Below are positions 49,401 through 61,424 of a DNA stretch of 64,000 nt, one piece after another. Each line of letters begins with the position of its first letter. Position 1 is the first letter of the stretch. The stretch comes from Eonycteris spelaea. Taxonomy: Eukaryota > Chordata > Mammalia > Chiroptera > Pteropodidae. The DNA is taken from the NCBI GenBank assembly GCA_003508835.1, contig PUFA01000092.1, positions 4,774,001 through 4,838,000 of the forward strand, given 5' to 3'. A program made the position numbers and the translations under genes. Under the pieces are notes generated by a model that saw only the letters and a list, made by a program, of their open reading frames with translations, made no database searches and was not told where the DNA came from.

Positions 49401-52315
49401 GGACATCAGAGCTAACACTAGTTTTAATGGTGCTGTTAGAGTATATTTGCTAAAGTTGAAAAGAGGGAGATCATTATGACACATAATTAAGAAAGCCATA
49501 TTTCTCTAAATGTGAAATTTTTTAAAAAGTAGGAGGTTCATAAAACATTTTAAAATGACTTTCCTAAAGAGTAAGCCTACTTTTCATTTTTTCTTTAGAA
49601 CAAATGTTCTCAAGAGAAAAAAATCCTATTTTGAAATGTTGGTCATGCTATTTATAGAAATTTGCTAAATTTGCATGATTTTTCTTACTACTTGCCTTGT
49701 TACATAAAATTGGGCCAAAAATTATTTTTTCATTGATGGAGGAGCATTAAGTTAATACTCAAAAACAGTTATTTCTAACATCATCATTGTGTTACCTATA
49801 TTAAAAAGATTATTTAACAACCAAAACTTAGCTCACTTGCTACCAGGTAATGAATTTGTTTTCCTCAGGGACACTTAACTTTAAAATAATGTTTTCTGAG
49901 AAGATGGAATTTCATGTTATACAAATAGAGGTATTTCCTTTGAGATGTTGGGAAGGATAGCTGGGCTTATCAGGTGAATACCAGTTTAAGAGTCTTTTGC
50001 CTTATAACTGTGAAGCCAACAGTCTCTCTACTATCTATAGCATTTTAAAATTGGCAATCATTCTGTAAATAAAAATCACAAGTAATTTTTATTAGTAAAA
50101 GTTTGTTTTTGATCGTCGATGTGAGAGTGTGATCACCAGTAATAATACTTACCTTATTATGTTCTATGCAAGTCAAGTGTTTTGTGATTTTATATTTGTA
50201 TTGGTTTTCATGAAGCCTTTGGTCATTTGTATGTCAGAGCTGACAACTGTATTATTTAAAGAAACGTTTAGATATGTATGGTAAGTGAGTTTCAGCTTCC
50301 ATGGCAAGCTAAGGTGAACTGGTAGGAAGTAGGAAAATGAGATCCACTTCTCTTGGTCTAACTGTTAAAAAAAAATTATTCCCATTTTGACAGATTTCCT
50401 TTTCCTAGTGCCTGAATATCAGGAAGCTTGTTATAGACACAATACTAATTTTTGAGAATAAATCATGGAATTTTTCTTATGAGTTTTTAAAATAATCTCT
50501 TGTGAATGCCAAAGACTTATTACACACCTTTTTATTTTGCAAAATGCTTAGTTCTATAACCATGACATAATCAGCATGAACCATGTTGAGGACTAGGTGT
50601 TTGAAATGCTGACTTTTCTGGCAAAGCCATATGCTGTCAAGTAGGTGATAGAAGCATTTTCTAATACAGCTAGCTAGCACTATGTATGTTAAATATAGTG
50701 TAAACCAATTTGAATTTTCTAGCTAGTCAGACCTTGAAAACAACAACCAGTTCTATCACTACTTTTTCTTTTATATTTGATTAGCTTTAAACTATATTTT
50801 AGATTTGTTGTTTTCCATAGTTATAATGTAAAGGGATAACGGAAAATATATTAAGTTGTGCTGAAACAAAATTTTGAAATAAAGTGAAATATGAGCTACG
50901 CTGTGAAGCAAACATTGTGATGTGAACATATGGAATGAAGCAGCATTCTTTTGAAAACTCAGATCTGTGGGGTGGCAGCACTGCTTATGTTTGAGATTCA
51001 CAAATCTGAGTGTTAGTGTAAATGGCATGATGATGCTTTAAAAGGGGGCAGAATTTCCAGTGTGAATGGTAAGAAATGTAGATAGAACTGTATTTTAATA
51101 AAAGTAGAAAGTAAAAATAACACAGGGAAAAGTCTTCACATGATATTGCATGAACTCAAAGGAGAATTCTGTTGTATTTTGTGGATTCAGTTACTAGGAT
51201 TTACATAATCCTATGTCAAGATCCTCTAGGGTTGAGGTAATGCTACTGTAATAAATCTAGCAGACAGATGGAGAAAAGAAAGTGTTTTCAAAACTAGCTA
51301 AGTCCACTTATAAATTGTAACTGAATAAGTCTGGTAAAAATAGATGATAGAAAGACAAAAGAAACTAAAAATTAGGGCAAAACATGAAATTAAAAAAAAA
51401 AAAAAGATTCGGAGAATGCCCAACCCAACTTCCCACGTCCTGTGCTCTGATCTCTCCTTGACCTTCTTGTAACTTTGCATTCTCATGAGTGTGCCCACAC
51501 AAACCTGCATGTGGGACAGACATAGGAGTCTGTATAAGAGCAAGGCCTAGAGCAAATTAAGAAAAGACTCTACAGAGTCAACACTGCCTGTACCAAGATC
51601 TCTTTTTCAAAAAATTAATACACACATAACAAAGGAGAACAATAAGAGTGCTGTCTTCTCCCTTCCTCTGTCTTATTTAATGGAAATAGAAACTTCAAAA
51701 ATCTGCATCCTTCCTTGAGAAGTTCAGTCCTTTATTTTATAGTTTTGTTCATCTTTTATTTGTATTTCATACATTTTTCTCTCATCAGTTGATGATGATA
51801 ATTGGCTTTCATTTTAATGTTTTTGTCAGTATGTTAACCTGATGTCCATCACTCATTTCTTCATTTTGCATAGGAAATTGTACGAATTCATAAGATGATG
51901 ACATACACCAATTTTTTCATTATCATGCAGACATTTTAGCTCCTTAGACCTACTTCTCTGTTTTGTTTTTGCTTTTAATATATAACAGGATCAAGAAAAT
52001 ATGGGTCTCCAAGAAAATATGAATAGGAGCAGTCTATCCTAAAAGAAATGTTCCAGAAACATTCAAGTTTTTCAGTAATCTTAAAAAAAATCTTACACAT
52101 TTCAAGGTTTTAAAAATGCTGTACCTAAGTAATCAGAGTATTCAATTACAGGTAACAGTGGGCCGTTGAAATCTGAACTAGGTAATTAATTTGAAAGGGA
52201 TACTTATTTTTCTAAAGGTCTTTTTTTTTAGCTCATTTTTTAACCATTTGTCATTGATTTACATGTATTCTGTTTAAAGAAAATGGGGAAGTGAAATTGT
52301 ATAGTAAAGGACACA
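46475..52315. other. Repeat-poor AT-rich intronic block
   Basis: Nearly 6 kb without a repeat I can name. It holds a diverged direct repeat (46739-46790 and 48030-48082) and a short GT tract at 49263-49283. No coding potential was seen. Such a block could contain conserved non-coding elements; that is inference only. Confidence 0.45.
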
Positions 52316-52319
52316 TTGC

Positions 52320-52540
52320 CAAAATTTATTATGCCAACCACTATTCTAGGCTCTTTACCTGCATTAATTCATTTACAGTATTACCAGTGCAAAACTATAA
52401 TGAAGAATGATACTATGAAAGAGAAGCCACTGTCATCTTTATGTTATAAAGGAACTGAGGCACAGAGAAGGTTAACAACCTGATCAACCACACAATAGGT
52501 AGCAGATTTGAACCGTGGCTATCCAATTCCAGACTAAATT
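52320..52540 (-). mobile_element. MIR SINE, antisense
   Basis: 'tatgccaaccactattctag', 'ctgcattaattcatttacag', 'aaaggaactgaggcacagag' and 'gcagatttgaaccgtggcta' form the reversed MIR from tail to 5' half. Confidence 0.8.
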
Positions 52541-52544
52541 TCCC

Positions 52545-55255
52545 TAAAATTTGTCTCTGATAGAAAAACAGATACTGTATCTCTAGTAAAAGTTGGAAAA
52601 CACTTCTATTAAGTATCTGTGAGAACATTTATGAAGAATTGGAACCACTGGACTTAAAATTTTCAGTTTATTTATACATGACTGATACAAGTTTTATTGA
52701 TTGAAAAATAAATATTATCAATAATCTCTAATTGGATAATCCTTTTCTTTAAGCAGCAAAGCTTTATAAAATTATCAAATGGTACAACATTTGATTTGTC
52801 ATGAATTTTGGCTAGTTTTTTAAAAAAACACAAGTAGGCATTTATAACATAATATTTGCGATATTGTTATTTTTGTTATTTAAGAACTAGATTTTAAAGA
52901 TGATATGAAATCTAAGTTTTCAAATACCAAGAAACTTCCTTATTACTGATAGGAAAGTTTGGTGAGCATTCTTTCTTTTTTTTACAGTTCTTCAAAGAAT
53001 ATAGATAACTAATTGTTAGAGGATATATCTGCATATTGGGAATTTTGAGTGTGAAGGTTTTAATTTTTAATTTGATGTCCATCTTGTATTGCTATTTCTT
53101 ATTATTGGTTAATGACCTTTTTTTATAAAATGACCAGATCCTCACCTAAAGTAGAATCGTAACTGAAGGAATTTTTTTTCTGTATTTTAATACTTTCATT
53201 TTACTATGCTCTGGAAGAATGAAAAAGCAGTAAGTTAAAAATCAACATTAAATATAAAAGAAATGAAATATATAGCAAGTAATTGTATACTACCTCTTAA
53301 AAAATTATTTTTACATTATCAACAAACATGAACAAAAAGCTATTAGATAAATAAGATTCATTGTGATGATATAGTTACTTTGAGAAGGTATATAGTTGAC
53401 TCAGTTAAAAGTAACAGCATCTAGAAAGCACAACCGACTATTCTGTGAGAAGTAGTTTCTGGTCACTGATTTCTGTGGATTCGTTATGTACCTGGTTTTT
53501 ACTTTTACTAGAGATTATTTTATTTGAACTAAGTGCTGAATAGATGTGAGGTGTTCGTAAAACCTTTAGGGAGATTGCATCTCACCCATGTGGGCACGGT
53601 AGTATTTTGGGGTCAGTAATTAATTTGTAGGCCTAGAGACAGTATTGTCTGCTGGCTGGGCAGAACTACATGGCTAGCCCTGGAAAGGGTGCTGTTACAT
53701 CCTGGAGCTGCAAGTTTCCCTCTAGGCATGGAAGAGGCAATAAGCTCTTTACTTCAGGTCTGTTTTACTCTCAGCTTTATTTTTAACTTCCCATTGCCCT
53801 AATCATCTTGTTATTTTACCATCTTAATATGTTTCAATGGAAAGAAAAAAGTGTGCAAATAGTGGTTCTTAGATTAGGTTGTTTGCCTAGGGTGATATTT
53901 TAGGGAAATAGGCTAACCATGTTTTCAACCTACACCATGATGATGGAGGTTGCAGGAACATCTGAAATGTCAGAGTGAGAAAATTGAACATGACCTCCTA
54001 ACAGCTCAAGAAAAATTGGATGAAGTTTAATACCATCTGTGAATGCCTTTGAGACTCTGTCACATAATCTTTACTTCTCTCTCTCTCTCAATAATGCTGT
54101 CCTTACTTGCGGCCTCCTAGACATTTACTGTTTCTCCTATGTGCCTTTAAAATGTAATTATTTTATAGGCCATTTAAATATCCTGGGGCTTCTTAGTTGC
54201 TTGGTAGAAGTTTGAGAGCACAGTGTGACCACAGACTAAACTTACCTTGGTCTTAAAGTTGAACAGATGCTACTTCTTTTAAAGACAGCTATAGTTGTCT
54301 GAAAGTGTTAGCTTGAGTACTTTTAAAAGGCTTTTAGGAAATACAGGTTTTATATTCCAAATCCCTTATGGTGTTTTAGAAAACAGAGCAAGCAGTAATT
54401 TTTTTTTTTCCTCCTAAGACTCTAAATGAGTCTTGAAGGTAACAGACCAATTCTCTAGCGTGAAGGTTTGAATGGAGAGGGAGTTAATCGGAGTTGACAC
54501 GAAATCATGCTGTGTAAATTTTTAACTCACAAGTTCCTCAAGTCAAGGTCTGTTAGCCCTACCCCAGCTCTCTTTTCAAAAATTTGAAGGAAGAAATTAT
54601 GTGTTACGAAAGCAGATCAGACGTACACATTATGGATTTATAATCTTATTTCTGATTGACATTTATGAAAACATAATGCTCAATTTCAGTTAAGACTGAG
54701 GCATGACTTAGTGCTGTAGTTTCAGGAAATTTGATCAACATCTTCCTTAAGTTGGGATAGTAATTTAATGCGGAAAAGTAAAAAATGGAACCAAACTAAA
54801 GATCGTTTAACTTGAACACAAAGGAATATTAGACTGTTTAGAAAATGGTCTATTTACTTAAGACAACGAAAGCTCTGGTAGTAATAGATGATTAATTCAA
54901 AAGTAATTATCATCCTTATAAGATCAAATGCTCTAAGTTGCATTTGTGAAATGTCAGAGTATAGGAAAGTGAACATGTTAGCATCATTCTGGTATTTTCA
55001 TAGGTTCTTCAATCATAAGGAATTTTTGGCAGATCTCAGTTGTCATTGTTATCTTTGGCGGGGTAAAGATTATTGGTATCTTTTGCCATTCCTGCATTTG
55101 GGATTTTGGATTTCTGGATCTGATTTAGTGGGTTTGCTCCAAATTTTTGTTCTCTAAGGTCTCCCCAAACTTCTTAATTTAATTTAATAAATGTCAACTA
55201 ATTGTGTAGTTCTCACTTTCCTAGAACAATAAACATTTCCAAAGTTGACCCAAGA
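52545..55255. other. Unassigned intronic block
   Basis: No exon or named repeat. 53580-53760 is GC-richer. Short CT run at 54077-54089. Confidence 0.5.
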
Positions 55256-55259
55256 AGAA

Positions 55260-56390
55260 AAGGAAAACTTCAGTCTTCTTATAAGTGTGAAAGAAGTTGA
55301 ACTAATTACTTATGTTTTCTTAAGGAAGCATGAGACCCATTTTATTTTATAGGTAAGTTCTACTGGAGTTCAATGTTTTATATACAAACTCTTCTAGAAA
55401 ACAAGAGAGAACCTGGCCCGTCTCATTTTATGAACTTAATATAACTTCAAGACAAGCAAGGGCAATTTAAGAATAGGAAACTGCAGACCAATCTCACTCA
55501 TAAACATAAGCGCAAAGTTTTTCTAGCCAACCGAATTCAGAATCATTCAAGACCAAGTTGAGTTTATTCCAGGAAGGGCAGTTTAACACTAGACAATCTA
55601 TTCAGATAATTCATTACATTAGCTGAGTAAAAGAATAAAAACTGCATTATCATCTCAGTGTTTGCAGAAGAACATTCAATCATTTTTAACGCCTGCATAT
55701 CATTAGAAGAAGAAAAAACTTAGCAAATTAATAACTTTCTTTTGTGCAATAAAAATTATCTACCAAAAACCTATGACAAACTTGATATTTAATGATAAAT
55801 GTTGGGGGCATTACTTTTAAAATTAGGAACCAGGAAACCCACTGTAACTAATTATATTTATTGTACTACATGTCTAGTTAGCACAGTAAGACAAGAATAA
55901 GAATTTAAAATTTCTAAGACCAGGAGAAAGGAATGAAAAATTTCATCTGTTGACAGAGAATATGACTTTCTATATAGGAAACCCAATTTAATCTATATAG
56001 TCATTCAGATTAATTGAAGAGTGTAACAGTGTTGCTACATATAAATATCAAATACAAACTGAAAATACAATTTTCAAAAATATCAGTATCTACAGTAGCA
56101 GTTATGTGGGAATAAGCTTTAAAAATCATTTGAGACCTTTATGGAAAAATTACAAAACTTAAAATCATTTAAAAAAACAATTTTAAATGATTTAAAAAAT
56201 TACGTTTATAAGTAATGAAATTCATTATAATACTAAGTTGTGTAATTGACCTATAGATTCAGTCCAATTTCAAACAAAATCCAAGCAGGTTTTTCCTTGA
56301 AACTTGACAAGCTGATTGTAAAATGTTATAGAAGAGTAAAAGCACAAAATAGTCCTCACAGGGAAAACTAGATGAGGGATAATATGCTAC
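55260..56390 (+). mobile_element. Ancient LINE-1 ORF2 fragment, sense
   Basis: 'agacaagcaagggcaattta', 'gcagaccaatctcactcata', 'gagtttattccaggaagggc', 'tcattacattagctgagtaa' and 'ctgttgacagagaatatgac' track ORF2 downstream of the RT core in order. Heavily decayed; no frame remains. Confidence 0.75.
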
Positions 56391-56654
56391 AGGTTGACAC
56401 ACAGCAGGAGCAGCTCACATATAGATAATGCTGGCATCACTTGTCTCTGTGTTTCTTACGAAGCACCCAGAGACACAGCACCTGTAGGACACCTGCCCTG
56501 CCACTCACTCACTCGCAGAGCTGTGGGAACAGATCAAGTTCGATTCAATTCGAACTATCCTACTAGTTTATCTGTCTCGTCTTACAGAACCACTTTCATG
56601 GATTAAGTGAAAAGAAATATAGAAATCATTAATACAGGGAGGGCTTTGACTGCC

Positions 56655-56905
56655 AGTCATTAAGGGCAATGACTCTAGAGCCAGACCGCCTGAATTTAAA
56701 TCTCAGCTCTACCTCTTATTTGCTGTATGATTCCGGATGGTTATTTAATCTTCCTCTGCTTCAGTTTTCTCATCTGGAAAATGAGGGAAATAACAGTACA
56801 TTCTGCATAATGTTATTGTGAAGATTAAATGAATTAATACATGTAAAACTAGTAGACATTACTGGGCACACACTACTCAGGAAGTATTAGCTATCACTGT
56901 TTTTT
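56655..56905 (+). mobile_element. MIR SINE, sense, nearly full length
   Basis: 'ctctagagccagaccgcctg', 'aatttaaatctcagctctac', 'ttcagttttctcatctggaa', 'gttattgtgaagattaaatg' and 'aattaatacatgtaaaacta' match MIR across about 240 bp. Best MIR copy in the window, followed by a T run at 56901-56914. Confidence 0.93.
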
Positions 56906-57044
56906 TTTTTTTTACACACTATTCTTTTTCTGAAAATGCTTCCATCCTTGTGTCATCTTTTGAAAATAGTTTGTATTAGATTTAATTCAGTGTTAAATTG
57001 CTGGTGTCAAACAACATATACCTTAAGTAATAAAAACAGTGAAT

Positions 57045-57260
57045 AGCAGGTTTATTTAATAAATGGATACTGAGCACCTACCATATGATAGACTAGGGTT
57101 TAAAAAACAGGTCAAAGATAGTAGTTTAGTGTGGAGAGATATTTGTTAGTGAACAAGGTGATTACCAGTAGAATGGGAATATGTGCATGATACAGTCTAA
57201 ACAGAGAAAAGGTGCCTGAATGAATCTAAGAAAATCAGTCCAGAAAATTCATGAAGAATG
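57045..57260 (-). mobile_element. Probable L2 fragment, antisense
   Basis: 'ttatttaataaatggatact' and 'gagcacctaccatatgatag' match the reversed L2 3' end. The rest (to about 57260) is more diverged. Confidence 0.5.
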
Positions 57261-57264
57261 TAGA

Positions 57265-57980
57265 ATTTTCTTTGAGAATGAGTGAAAGTGTCCTCAGTAT
57301 CTAAGCAGATAAGTCAGCCAGAGCTGATAGGACTGGAATTCCATTCATAGGAAGAAGCTATTTAAAAACCTTTGCAAGGTTGTGGCAATAGGATATGTGT
57401 TGATGGAAAGACACCATGAGACACAGATAAAGAATTTAGTTTCATTAATGGAGAATGATACAGAAACTTACGGAAACAAATACATCAGGTGATGACACAA
57501 CATGTTCTCATATAGAAGTATAGCTTGTGTTATCTCATGAAGTCATGCAGCTGTGGATTGATACCCGGCATAAGCACTTCCTTTGTCTGACCCCATCTTC
57601 CTCCTGGGAGCTGGCTCCATGCCTACTGGAGAGTCTCCTTCTGAAGACTGGCTCCAGATCTACCTGCTGATCAAGATCAAGTGGCTGGTACAGGTAAACC
57701 ACAACATATTCCTGAATGGTGTTTACTATGAAATTTAGTGAGGTGAGAGTCCATTTCCAGAAGCATTCTTCATCAGGCCAAGCTCCAGCCCATCTGAGAC
57801 CTATTCATGAAACTTATTCTCTACCCTTAAAGCAGAACCTTGGTCTTCAAGCTTTTCTTGTCATTTAAGTCATATAACTAGCAGCTTATTCTGAAACTTG
57901 CTGACAGTCTTTCAGCTAGTCTTCACTACCAATTTTTCTTTCCCAAAAGGCATAATGGCCTTGGAGAAAAAGGCTTTATT
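57265..57980. other. Unassigned intronic block
   Basis: 57580-57700 is GC-richer and carries 'ctggctcca' twice, 37 bp apart (57611 and 57648). No gene or repeat family recognised. Confidence 0.45.
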
Positions 57981-57984
57981 TAAT

Positions 57985-58175
57985 TGGACAGACTGGTGTT
58001 AGAATCTACTGTGTAACAGCTGTGGTTTCTTGGGAAAGTTATTTTCCTTTATAAGTCTCATTCCTTTATCTGTAAAATGGGGATGACCAATCTAACTTAT
58101 AGGGATCACATGAGATAATATATGCAAAGTGCCTAGTGCATTGCCAAATACATAATAAGAATACAACAAGTTGAT
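57985..58175 (+). mobile_element. MIR SINE, sense
   Basis: 'tgtgtaacagctgtggtttc', 'ttatctgtaaaatggggatg', 'atgagataatatatgcaaag' and 'tgcctagtgcattgccaaat' follow MIR from the centre to the 3' end. Confidence 0.82.
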
Positions 58176-58779
58176 TTTCTTTTTTCATATTCTAATATTG
58201 GACTGTATCAATATTAACTATCCTTACTCCCTTTCTGTAGTGTTCTATGCTTCATGGTGCTAGTGATTTTCTGTTACATATTTTTCATACATATTCTCCA
58301 TGAATGAACATGCCTCTTAAATTTTCAGTAGAGTAAATTGAAACTTAAATCTCTACGTATGTCTATTACTAACTACAAAAATGCCTTCTAATGAAAAATA
58401 TCAGTACCATACTTGAAAAGGTAACAAAACTATGTAATTTAGAAAATTTATAAATCATCTGTGTTCACATTAGGCATATTTTATTTTAACACGGAACATG
58501 ATCTAAATGTCCAAATTGACGTTTGTTAGTTTTCATTGTCTTATTCTTTTAGTAGAATATGAAGCACACACTTCAGAGTGGAGTAGAATTTTTTTTTTTA
58601 TTAGGGTATAAACCTATTTAAAGAGAAAAATTTACTGATATCATAGATAATCCATTCAAATAGAATTGTGTCAAATGTGTTTTGAACTACAGTGTAATTG
58701 TGACTTAAAAAAAAAAAACTTAAAAATATAGAAACTATTCCCAAAGCAAAATCATAGACCATCCTATGCTTCATTCAAT

Positions 58780-58930
58780 TTAGTCTAGCAAAATTTTTGA
58801 ATGCCAAATACAGCAAAGGTCTACAGTTACAGCTAAGGGATGGCCCTTAATCTCCAAAAGCTTACAGTCTAAAGAGAAATAAATATGAAAATTAATTATA
58901 ATATAAAACAGAATAAGATGAGCAAAATTG
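58780..58930 (-). mobile_element. Probable L2 3' region, antisense
   Basis: 'tgaatgccaaatacagcaaa' and 'cttaatctccaaaagcttac', 'agtctaaagagaa' resemble the reversed L2 text ('...ctgccctcaaggagcttacagtctag...'). Confidence 0.5.
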
Positions 58931-58964
58931 GAAAAACCGAAATGGTTAAACTAAAACTACAAGG

Positions 58965-59150
58965 TTCATTAAGCAGTGGCTATTTCTTACATTTGTCCCT
59001 GTGTACCTAAATAGATATGTATATGATTTTATTTTTACACTTTTGGGATTATGCTTTATGTGTTTGTTTCCTGCTTTTTTTTCCCATTTAGCATTATACC
59101 ATGAACATTGTCTCATGTCCTTAATTATGTTAAAAAATATTGTTTAAAAT
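58965..59150 (-). mobile_element. Old LINE-1 (L1M) fragment, antisense, part 1
   Basis: 'tcccatttagcattatacca' and 'tgaacattgtctcatgtcct' match the reversed L1M 3' UTR. Homology is broken at about 59150 by an inserted element and resumes at about 59329. Confidence 0.58.
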
Positions 59151-59328
59151 AGTCAAAGGGATATGAAGCATAGGGAATATAGTCAATAATGTATAGTGCC
59201 AGATGAGTACTAATCTAGGAGATCACTTCATAACTTGTATAAATGTCTAACCACTCTGCTGTACGCCTGAAACTAATATAAAATAGTATTAAATGCCAAC
59301 TCTAATTGAAAAATAAAAAATAAAAAAA
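59151..59328 (+). mobile_element. LINE-1 3' end nested in an older antisense L1
   Basis: 'catagggaatatagtcaata', 'gatcacttcataacttgtat', 'aaatgtctaaccactctgct', 'gtacgcctgaaactaatata' and an A-rich tail form an L1 3' UTR end of about 175 bp. The flanks 'aaaaaatattgttt' and 'aaaaaatgtatttt' look like a target-site duplication. It is the same tail variant as at 4893-5037. Confidence 0.8.
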
Positions 59329-59450
59329 TGTATTTTCAATGACCATAAAAGGTATTTCATCATATGCCAGTAACTTCACATTCTTCTGTCATTGACTATT
59401 TAGTTATCTGTTTACCACTTCAAGCCTCAGCAAAAATGAAAGAGCAAAAT
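59329..59450 (-). mobile_element. Old LINE-1 (L1M) fragment, antisense, part 2
   Basis: 'gaccataaaaggtatttcat', 'catatgccagtaacttcaca' and 'tgactatttagttatc' continue the reversed L1M sequence interrupted at 59150 ('...tgcatagtattccatcgtatgg...taacttatttaac'). Confidence 0.5.
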
Positions 59451-59454
59451 ATCA

Positions 59455-59980
59455 CTAACATTGATTTTTTTTTAACATGGAGTGTATTTAAATATATTTT
59501 CTAATGTATACATCAAAGTTAGTACCAGGTTATTACATTGTACTGTTTAACCTTATACATGTAATTGTTAAACAGTACTATTCAACTTCAATAAAAAAAG
59601 GTTGATTTTATTTACTAATTTAGCTTGTCATTCATATATATGTACACTCACATGATTTTCATAATTTTACCCAAATTAAATAACACAATTTACTGTGTAT
59701 CTATTACTTGTCAATATTTTATCTTTAAAAATATTTATAATAAATCAACTATTTTTGTCTACTATTAAAAATATAGATTATTGGCAGTAAATTTGAATAT
59801 CAAGAAAGCAATTAATCTCTTTTTTCGTCTCATACTTTCTTTAGCTTCAGCAATTTAATTAAAATACATTTTTTAAATATTTGTATAACATTGACTTTTA
59901 GTTATTTTAGTTAGAGGGGAAGTAGTATCCTATATTTTGGCCTGTTGTTGTTGTTGTTTTTTTAATCTCTAAAATGTAGC
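59455..59980. other. Unassigned AT-rich intronic block
   Basis: Contains a 12-bp perfect inverted repeat at 59540-59578 and a (TTG)n stretch near 59944-59957. No gene seen. Confidence 0.45.
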
Positions 59981-59984
59981 TCAT

Positions 59985-60090
59985 AGTATTTCACTGGGAT
60001 GATATCAAGAATAAATCTTTAAAAATATGTAAAGAACCTACTATGATATCTGACACAAAGTAGGTGCAGAATAAATGACCACTTCATTCT
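59985..60090 (+). mobile_element. MIR 3' end fragment, sense
   Basis: 'gtaaagaacctactatgata', 'tctgacacaaagtaggtgca' and 'gaataaatgacca' match the MIR terminus ('...taaagcacttagcacagtgcctggcacatagtaggcactcaataaatg'). Confidence 0.55.
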
Positions 60091-60094
60091 CTGT

Positions 60095-61270
60095 TTTTTT
60101 CTGCATAAGTTAGAGCATAAACTGGTCTGTAGAAGATTCTATAAGAAAAAATGCTCTATCAGTTAGAACCTTTTAAAAAATGAAAGTATCTGTCAGAATA
60201 TGCTCCCCTCAGCGATATTGTTTGTCTAGGGTGACTTCCAAGGTTTCATTCATGTTCCAAAAGAGTGAAAATAACAGGTAGGCTTGGTTAAGCAGTACAG
60301 TCTCAAGTTTAGGATAATTTAGTTTGACAGTTAGATCATTAAAACAGATGTTAAAACATTTACAAACCTTAATGAGTGCTTTTTAAATTGAGAGTTCAAT
60401 CATTTTGAGAACATAAGCGGTACTTGATTGTCTAGATTTTCCTCGACTCATAATGATTTAATTTGTATATAAAAACTAATTATAGTTCTGTATCATTATA
60501 TGACAAAATATTTAGTGAAACTCAAACTGGTTTTTTTTTCTTTTTCATTTTGCATTTTTTTTTTTCTGTATTACATGGTCATCATTCTAATTTGATATAA
60601 GTCCTTTCCATCAGAACTTTCCTTCCCAACAACCACTGGATTCATGTCTTATGACTATAGGATGGGTAACAACATAAGCAGATGTATTTATGATGTCCTG
60701 TCTTCATTGCATTTAACTTCACTCTTAATTAATGGAGAAAATTATGAAATAAGTTGCTTCCCACGAGTCCTTAGAATACAGTACTTCATACTACTAACTT
60801 TTGTCTTGTGACTTCTGATTTGTTTGCCTAGAAGTTCCGGCAGAAATGAGAGGAAAGTGGTCTTATTTGTGTTAATCCCTCCCTCAGTGGCTAGCTGTTG
60901 CTGTATTGTTCCCCAGCAGCCTGAGCAGGAGCTTGTTACAGAATGCTTTGTGCACTGCCTCTCTGTCTCACGCACAGACTACCTTGACCTTGGCTTTCAG
61001 TGGAGGGCAGAAACTATTTAGGAGGATTGAACAGTGTGGCTTTTATTCTGTTTGCTTTTAGACATTCTAAGTTCGTTCAAATCAGATTTCCCAGAAGAGA
61101 ATCTTGTGGTGCAGCATTTCTCCAAAGATGAACAAGCTTTACTGTATCAACTTTTTACATTAGGCGTTCTCTCTGGGCTTGCTCTAATTTTTAAAAAAGT
61201 TATCCTGTCATTCTGTTCAGCCTTTGTTGAGCTATCAGGGTCAACTGTGGCCTTCCTCACTGCCTTGGCC
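60095..61270. other. Unassigned intronic block
   Basis: 60820-61030 is GC-richer and open on both strands for 65-77 codons, without recognisable domains. T-rich runs at 60531-60568. Confidence 0.45.
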
Positions 61271-61271
61271 G

Positions 61272-61273
<2 letters not shown>

Positions 61274-61331
<58 letters not shown>

Positions 61332-61356
61332 ACACACACACACACACACACACACA
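61274..61356 (+). repeat. Compound (TC)28 (CA)13 microsatellite
   Basis: A pure TC array (61274-61329) passes via 'c' into a pure CA array (61331-61356). It creates spurious SLSLSL and HTHTHT reading frames on both strands. Read directly. Confidence 0.96.
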
Positions 61357-61424
61357 TAGTGCCTTTCATTTTTTTTCCCTTCCACTCTGAAAGGGCAGAA
61401 TTGATCTAGAATTCGAAGATCCCT

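Noticed and set aside
61034..61390. 118-codon frame with SLSLSL and HTHTHT
   Set aside because: The repetitive protein is a translation of the (TC)n(CA)n microsatellite.
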